Source: Jatrophihabitans cynanchi
GTDB taxonomy: Bacteria > Actinomycetota > Actinomycetes > Mycobacteriales > Jatrophihabitantaceae
Reading direction: 5' to 3'
Assembly: GCF_027247405.1 (NCBI RefSeq)
Contig: NZ_CP097463.1
Span: 3,720,001 to 3,784,000, forward strand
Length of the DNA: 64,000 nt
Shown here: piece after piece, positions 60,826 through 64,000 of the stretch
How positions within the stretch are numbered: position 1 is the stretch's first letter
Layout of the letters: each line of letters begins with the position of its first letter
Program-made: the position numbers and the translations under genes
The notes under the pieces: generated by a model
Seen by the model: the letters and a program-made list of their open reading frames with translations, nothing else
Databases searched by the model: none
Told to the model about the DNA's origin: nothing

Positions 60826-61857
60826 TCACCCCAGCGCGTCGATCACCATGCGCAGCGCGGCGGGCGGGGCCTGCAGCAGCAGCGTCGTGATCAGCGTCTC
60901 GTCCCAGACGGCAAGCTCGTCGCGGATCTTCTCCGGCGGGCCGATCAGCGCGATGTCCTCGACGAGCGTGGTGGGCACCGCGGCGATCGCGTCCTTCTTC
61001 TTGCCGTCCAGGTAGAGCTCCTGGATCTTCGCGACCTCACCGGGGTAGCCGAGCCGCGCGAACAGTTCGGCGTGGAAGTTCATCGTCTTGGCGCCCATGC
61101 CCCCGATGTACAGCGCGAGCGAGGGCCGGACCAGGTCGGCTGCGGTCTCCACGTCAGGTCCCGGCACCACCGGGACGAACGCGGGGATCTCGAACTCCGC
61201 GAGCGTGTGCCGCGCCCCCGGTCGCGCGAAGCCCTCGGCCAGCGCCGTCCGGTAGAACCCGTCCGTCTTGGGTGAGAAGAACATCGGCAGCCAGCCGTCG
61301 GCGATCTCCGCCGCCAGCGCGACGTTCTTCGGTCCTTCGGCGCCGAGCATGATCGGGATGTCGGTACGCAGCGGGTGCACGGTCGACTTGAGCGCCTTGC
61401 CGAGCCCGGTGCCGCCCGGGTAGGGGAGCGGGTAGAACTCGCCGGAGTTCGTGACCGGGACGTCGCGACGCACGATCGCGCGGACCAGTTCGAGGTACTC
61501 GCGGGTGCGCGCGAGCGGCTTCGGGTACGGCTGGCCGTACCAGCCCTCGACGACCTGCGGTCCGGACGCGCCGAGGCCGAGTACGAAGCGCCCTCCGCTG
61601 AGGTGATCGAGCGTCATCGCGGCCATCGCGGTGGCGGCCGGCGTCCGGGCCGAGATCTGCAGCAGGTTGGTGCCCAGCCGCACGCGCTGGGTCGACGCGC
61701 CCCACCAGGCCAGCGGGGTCAGGCAGTCCGAGCCGTACGCCTCCGCCGTCCAGATCGAGTCGAAGCCGAGCGACTCGCACATCGCGATCGCCTCAGCGAC
61801 TCCGTCCGGTGGCCCGGCGGACCAGTAGCCGGTGTGGTACCCGAGTTTCATGTCCAC
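60826..61857 (-). CDS. LLM-class F420-dependent oxidoreductase
   Basis: 343 aa; GTG 61857 or ATG 61851 (MKLGYHTGYW). Luciferase-like barrel with SIWTAEAYGSDCLTPLAW, RVRLGTNLLQISARTPAATA, LSGGRFVLGLGASGPQVVEG and IPIMLGAEGPKN. F420 binding is inferred from family. It overlaps the amine oxidase region and may be co-transcribed with it; divergent from the AraC regulator. Confidence 0.9.
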   Translation of the reverse strand: MDMKLGYHTGYWSAGPPDGVAEAIAMCESLGFDSIWTAEAYGSDCLTPLAWWGASTQRVRLGTNLLQISARTPAATAMAAMTLDHLSGGRFVLGLGASGPQVVEGWYGQPYPKPLARTREYLELVRAIVRRDVPVTNSGEFYPLPYPGGTGLGKALKSTVHPLRTDIPIMLGAEGPKNVALAAEIADGWLPMFFSPKTDGFYRTALAEGFARPGARHTLAEFEIPAFVPVVPGPDVETAADLVRPSLALYIGGMGAKTMNFHAELFARLGYPGEVAKIQELYLDGKKKDAIAAVPTTLVEDIALIGPPEKIRDELAVWDETLITTLLLQAPPAALRMVIDALG

Positions 61858-62006
61858 TATGCCCGGACCCTTCTGTTCGTCGGCTTATCGGCGACACTAT
61901 TGCGGTCGGCGTGTTGTTGCATCCGGAACGCGGGCGCCCGTAGCCTTTTTCACGGTTGGCCGATGCGTTGGGGGGTCCGTCGGTCGGCAAGGGGGAGGAT
62001 GGTCCG

Positions 62007-62999
62007 ATGCTCGGCACCGGGTCGCAGATGGACACCGCACCACCGCCGGGCGGGATCGCCTGGCTGGACATCTCCGCGGAGACGTCCGACTCGTGGCCGG
62101 TCCGCGCCCGCACGGGCCCGCTGGGGTTGCAGATCGCCCCGTTGAACCGAGGCCGTACCGCGTATTACTTCAAGGGCGCGCGGCTGCGTGGCACCCGGTG
62201 CATGTGGTCGGCGTCCACCGTCAACGGCGCGTTGCTGACCCGCCCGTCCCGGGCGCCGCTGCCGCAGGGCGAGACGTCGGTGCACCTGCTGGTGCGGGCC
62301 GAGTCGTCCGGTTCGGTATTCGACCCGGCGAGCACGCTGAACCGGGGCGTGCTCAAGGTGATCGACCCGGCGCAGGCCATCGAGGAGCAGTTCCACGCCA
62401 ACTCGATCCTCTGCACGCTGAACGTGCACCAGCCGACCGTCGGTGTCGAGCCCGCGAGCGTCGCCGCGATGATCGGGCAGACGTTTCCGCTCAGCGCGTT
62501 CCAGGCGACGCTGCTGCGTTCGGGAATCACGTTGCTGGTGGCCGGGACGGACGAGCTGGGCAGCGCGTCGAGCCTCGTCGGAGTCGACCGGTATCTCGGC
62601 GCGCTGGCCGGGCTGCTGCTGCGCACCGCGGTCAACCGGCCCGCGGAGGGCACCGCCGTCGCCTCGGTGCGCACCCGCACCGAGGCGATCATCTACGAGC
62701 AGGCGACGAACCCGGAGCTGACGCCCGCCGCGGTCGCCGCGCAGCTGAGCGTGTCGCTGCGCCAGCTGTACCGCGCGTTCAGTGGCGGCGAGAGCCCTGC
62801 GGCGCTGATCCGCCGGCGGCGGCTGGAGCGGGCCGCCGAACTGCTCGCGGCGCGGCGGCCGATCGCGAACGTGGAGTCGGTCGCGCTCGAGTGCGGGTTC
62901 GCCTCGGCGGAGTACTTCTCCCGGGCGTTCCGGCGCGAGTTCGGGCTCAGTCCGCGCGCGTACCGCTCGGCACACCGCGAGCTGCCGTCCGCCCGCTGA
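62007..62999 (+). CDS. AraC-family regulator
   Basis: 330 aa from ATG 62007 (MLGTGSQMDTAPP), chosen because GGGGGAGG lies at 61990-61997; ATG 61956 is upstream of that site. The N-terminal ligand/dimer domain is of the AraC-binding-like type. The C-terminal double HTH has TPAAVAAQLSVSLRQLYRAF and ANVESVALECGFASAEYFSR, FGLSPRAYR. It could control the divergent F420-oxidoreductase/amine-oxidase pair 150 bp away. Confidence 0.9.
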   Translation: MLGTGSQMDTAPPPGGIAWLDISAETSDSWPVRARTGPLGLQIAPLNRGRTAYYFKGARLRGTRCMWSASTVNGALLTRPSRAPLPQGETSVHLLVRAESSGSVFDPASTLNRGVLKVIDPAQAIEEQFHANSILCTLNVHQPTVGVEPASVAAMIGQTFPLSAFQATLLRSGITLLVAGTDELGSASSLVGVDRYLGALAGLLLRTAVNRPAEGTAVASVRTRTEAIIYEQATNPELTPAAVAAQLSVSLRQLYRAFSGGESPAALIRRRRLERAAELLAARRPIANVESVALECGFASAEYFSRAFRREFGLSPRAYRSAHRELPSAR

Positions 63000-63028
63000 T
63001 CGGCCGCCTCGTGGCGAGGATCCCGTAC

Positions 63029-63050
63029 TCACCCCACCGCGGTGTGGTGA
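63029..63050. promoter_or_regulatory. Near-perfect 22-bp palindrome before tRNA-Met
   Basis: TCACCCCACCGCGGTGTGGT plus GA: 10 of 11 pairs match around central ACCGCGGT. It lies 30 bp after the AraC stop, so it could be an operator or terminator. Confidence 0.45.
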
Positions 63051-63122
63051 ATGCCGGATTCTTCGCTTCGCCGGGCCCCGATAGTCTCGTCCGGACCGGC
63101 GTACCGCGTCGGCGGTCACCTC

Positions 63123-63196
63123 GGGGCGGTAGCTCAGCCGGTTAGAGCAGGGGACTCATAATCCCTGGGTCGTGGGTTCGAGTCCCACCCGCCCCA
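63123..63196 (+). tRNA. tRNA-Met (CAT)
   Basis: Acceptor GGGGCGG/CCGCCCC (63123-63129 / 63189-63195), D-stem GCTC/GAGC, anticodon stem GGGGA/TCCCT with anticodon CAT at 63157-63159, T-stem GTGGG/CCCAC, discriminator A, encoded CCA 63197-63199. The 5' end G-C pair fits an elongator rather than initiator tRNA; tRNA-Ile2 (modified CAT) cannot be fully excluded. Confidence 0.95.
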
Positions 63197-63199
63197 CCA

Positions 63200-63547
63200 C
63201 AGCAGCAAATACGAGGGTGTAGCGCGAGCCGAGCCATCGACGCGGTGCTTCGCCGTGCTCACCGTTGTGCGCGCCGACCGGCCGAGCCGACAACGTGACC
63301 GTCCTGCACCGCGATCCGCCGGGTCAGGTACGGGTAGCCGTGACCCGCGGTGATCGGATGCGTGCCCATCACCACGCACCACCCGCGTCGCGCGGCTACG
63401 TCCCACCGGCGAGCACCTCATCGAGTGGCCGGACGCTCAGCCGGCTCGACTCGGCGCGGTTAAGTTCGCCGAGATCGCAGCGGCCCTGCAACCGGGACAA
63501 CGTCGAGCCGAGAAGCGAGTTGCTGCGGCTTCGCGCGGGTGACCGAT
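63200..63547. other. Intergenic region after tRNA-Met
   Basis: No credible gene seen on either strand. It begins with the motif CAGCAAATACG (63203-63213) also found after tRNA-Asn. The frame open from 63265 into the antitoxin gene lacks a start signal and looks non-coding before 63586. Confidence 0.5.
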
Positions 63548-63578
63548 GGTGTAACACCTGCCTCCATGGTGATACACT
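63548..63578 (+). promoter_or_regulatory. Operator-like palindromes and -10 of the toxin-antitoxin operon
   Basis: GGTGT-A-ACACC (63548-63558) is a perfect palindrome; a degenerate copy GTG-ATA-CAC lies at 63569-63577. TACACT (63573-63578) is a -10 placed 7 nt before the GTG, indicating a leaderless mRNA. VapB proteins typically bind such repeats to repress their own operon. Confidence 0.5.
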
Positions 63579-63585
63579 GCGGATT

Positions 63586-63855
63586 GTGCCCACTACTCGA
63601 CCGCGACATTTGATCACCGAGTCTGACGACCTGGCACGGGCGCTCGACGATGCGGCGCGGCGCTGGCCCGAGGACCGGCACAGTCGCGCCAAGCTGCTGG
63701 TACACCTCGCCGAAGAAGGGCACCGTGCGCTGATCGCCGGCTCGCAGCGGAAGCGGAGCCGACGCCTGGCCGCGATCCAGTCGACGAGCGGCGCGCTGAG
63801 CGGCACCTACGGACCGGATTACCTCAAGCAGCTGCGCGAGGACTGGCCCGAGTGA
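63586..63855 (+). CDS. VapB-like antitoxin
   Basis: 89 aa, GTG start. A basic N-terminus (VPTTRPRHLITESDDLARAL) is followed by a helical domain (RRWPEDRHSRAKLLVHLAEE) and a toxin-wrapping C-terminus with KQLREDWPE. The size and 4-base overlap (GTGA) with a PIN toxin identify it as an antitoxin; its DNA-binding fold is not of an obvious named subtype. Confidence 0.8.
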   Translation: MPTTRPRHLITESDDLARALDDAARRWPEDRHSRAKLLVHLAEEGHRALIAGSQRKRSRRLAAIQSTSGALSGTYGPDYLKQLREDWPE

Positions 63856-64000
63856 TCGTGCTCGATGCCAGCGTGCTGATAGCGCACCTGGAGGGGGCCG
63901 ACGCCCACCACGATCGCGCCACCGCACTGCTCGCCGATGCCGTCGATCAGGCCTGGGGCATCAGTCCACTGACCCTGGCCCAAGTACTTGTCGGGCCGGC
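63852..64000 (+). CDS. VapC-like PIN-domain toxin (cut by window end)
   Basis: Only the first 49 residues are present. VIVLDASVLIAHLEGADAHH is the PIN N-terminus with the first catalytic Asp (LDAS) and an HLEG acidic position; ISPLTLAQVLVGPA follows the usual second helix. PIN toxins are Mg-dependent RNases that cleave tRNA or rRNA and halt growth. Overlaps the antitoxin stop as GTGA. Confidence 0.85.
   Translation, partial: MIVLDASVLIAHLEGADAHHDRATALLADAVDQAWGISPLTLAQVLVGP

Noticed and set aside
63134-63421. Minus-strand frame ending GGWDSNPRPRDYESPALTG
   Set aside because: It is the translated reverse complement of tRNA-Met, a well-known false protein signature. The frame at 10436-10627 (WTRTSNPSINSRMLCQLSYG) is the same artefact from tRNA-Asn.

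Overview
The window is one continuous stretch of a high-GC (about 70 %) actinobacterial chromosome. The evidence is the order glyS-dusB-ppdK-ybjN-like-dgt-dnaG, two F420-type luciferase-like oxidoreductases, DinB/maleylpyruvate-isomerase proteins of the kind that use mycothiol, DUF5709/DUF3040/DUF3618/DUF1360 proteins, a SigB/SigF-type sigma factor, many GTG/TTG starts and dense 4-base ATGA/GTGA gene overlaps. A Geodermatophilus-, Nakamurella- or Jatrophihabitans-like lineage is a reasonable guess, but the sequence alone does not settle it.

Layout. (1) 1-10409: housekeeping block: glycyl-tRNA synthetase (C-terminal part), a proline-rich membrane protein, tRNA-dihydrouridine synthase, pyruvate phosphate dikinase, a YbjN protein, dGTPase-like hydrolase, primase and two small genes. 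(2) 10520-12984: tRNA-Asn, then a lower-GC scar with hairpins and the C-terminal stump of an APH-type kinase still overlapping an intact class-III aminotransferase, then a MarR regulator. (3) 13235-18852: a TetR-controlled operon (mycothiol-type enzyme, di-iron-like MBL protein, DinB protein), DUF5709 and an orphan peptide-binding lipoprotein. (4) 18860-26120, minus strand: formate dehydrogenase (catalytic subunit, ferredoxin subunit, NrfD anchor) directly downstream of a heme-copper oxidase subunit I. (5) 26242-31722: small stress-type genes, a LigD-like ligase, a DJ-1/PfpI protein, a DUF2231-Rieske fusion, and several decayed genes (nuclease, alcohol dehydrogenase and frameshifted DUF1360). 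(6) 31800-34861: acyl-CoA-dehydrogenase-like / PIG-L deacetylase-methyltransferase / glycosyltransferase operon with a 26-bp triplication at its last junction. (7) 34901-45501: F420 oxidoreductase, topoisomerase IB, SigB/F sigma factor, a hybrid kinase ending in an ANTAR domain, a STAS protein, sugar transporter and GH15 glycosidase. (8) 45498-53768: divergent stress and sugar-oxidation genes. (9) 53765-58240: seven-gene Mrp/Mbh-type cation/proton antiporter module. (10) 58340-64000: asparaginase, amine oxidase, F420 oxidoreductase, AraC regulator, tRNA-Met and a VapBC-like toxin-antitoxin pair cut by the window end.

How it fits together. A sigma factor of the SigB/SigF type (37594) sits among genes preceded by GTT(T/A/C)-N15-17-GGG(T/C)A sequences, the promoter class such sigma factors use. 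I found eight such two-part sites, plus GGGTA elements without a clear -35. In four cases the element ends exactly 10 nt before the start codon, which implies leaderless mRNAs. These sites lead into DNA-repair, sugar-uptake, sugar-oxidation, small-protein and Rieske genes, so regions 5-8 look like a general-stress island. The most distinctive local structures are the triplicated stop-start junction at 34091-34168, the hybrid kinase-ANTAR fusion, the Mrp module that lacks the large MrpA N-terminal part, and the tRNA-Asn scar.
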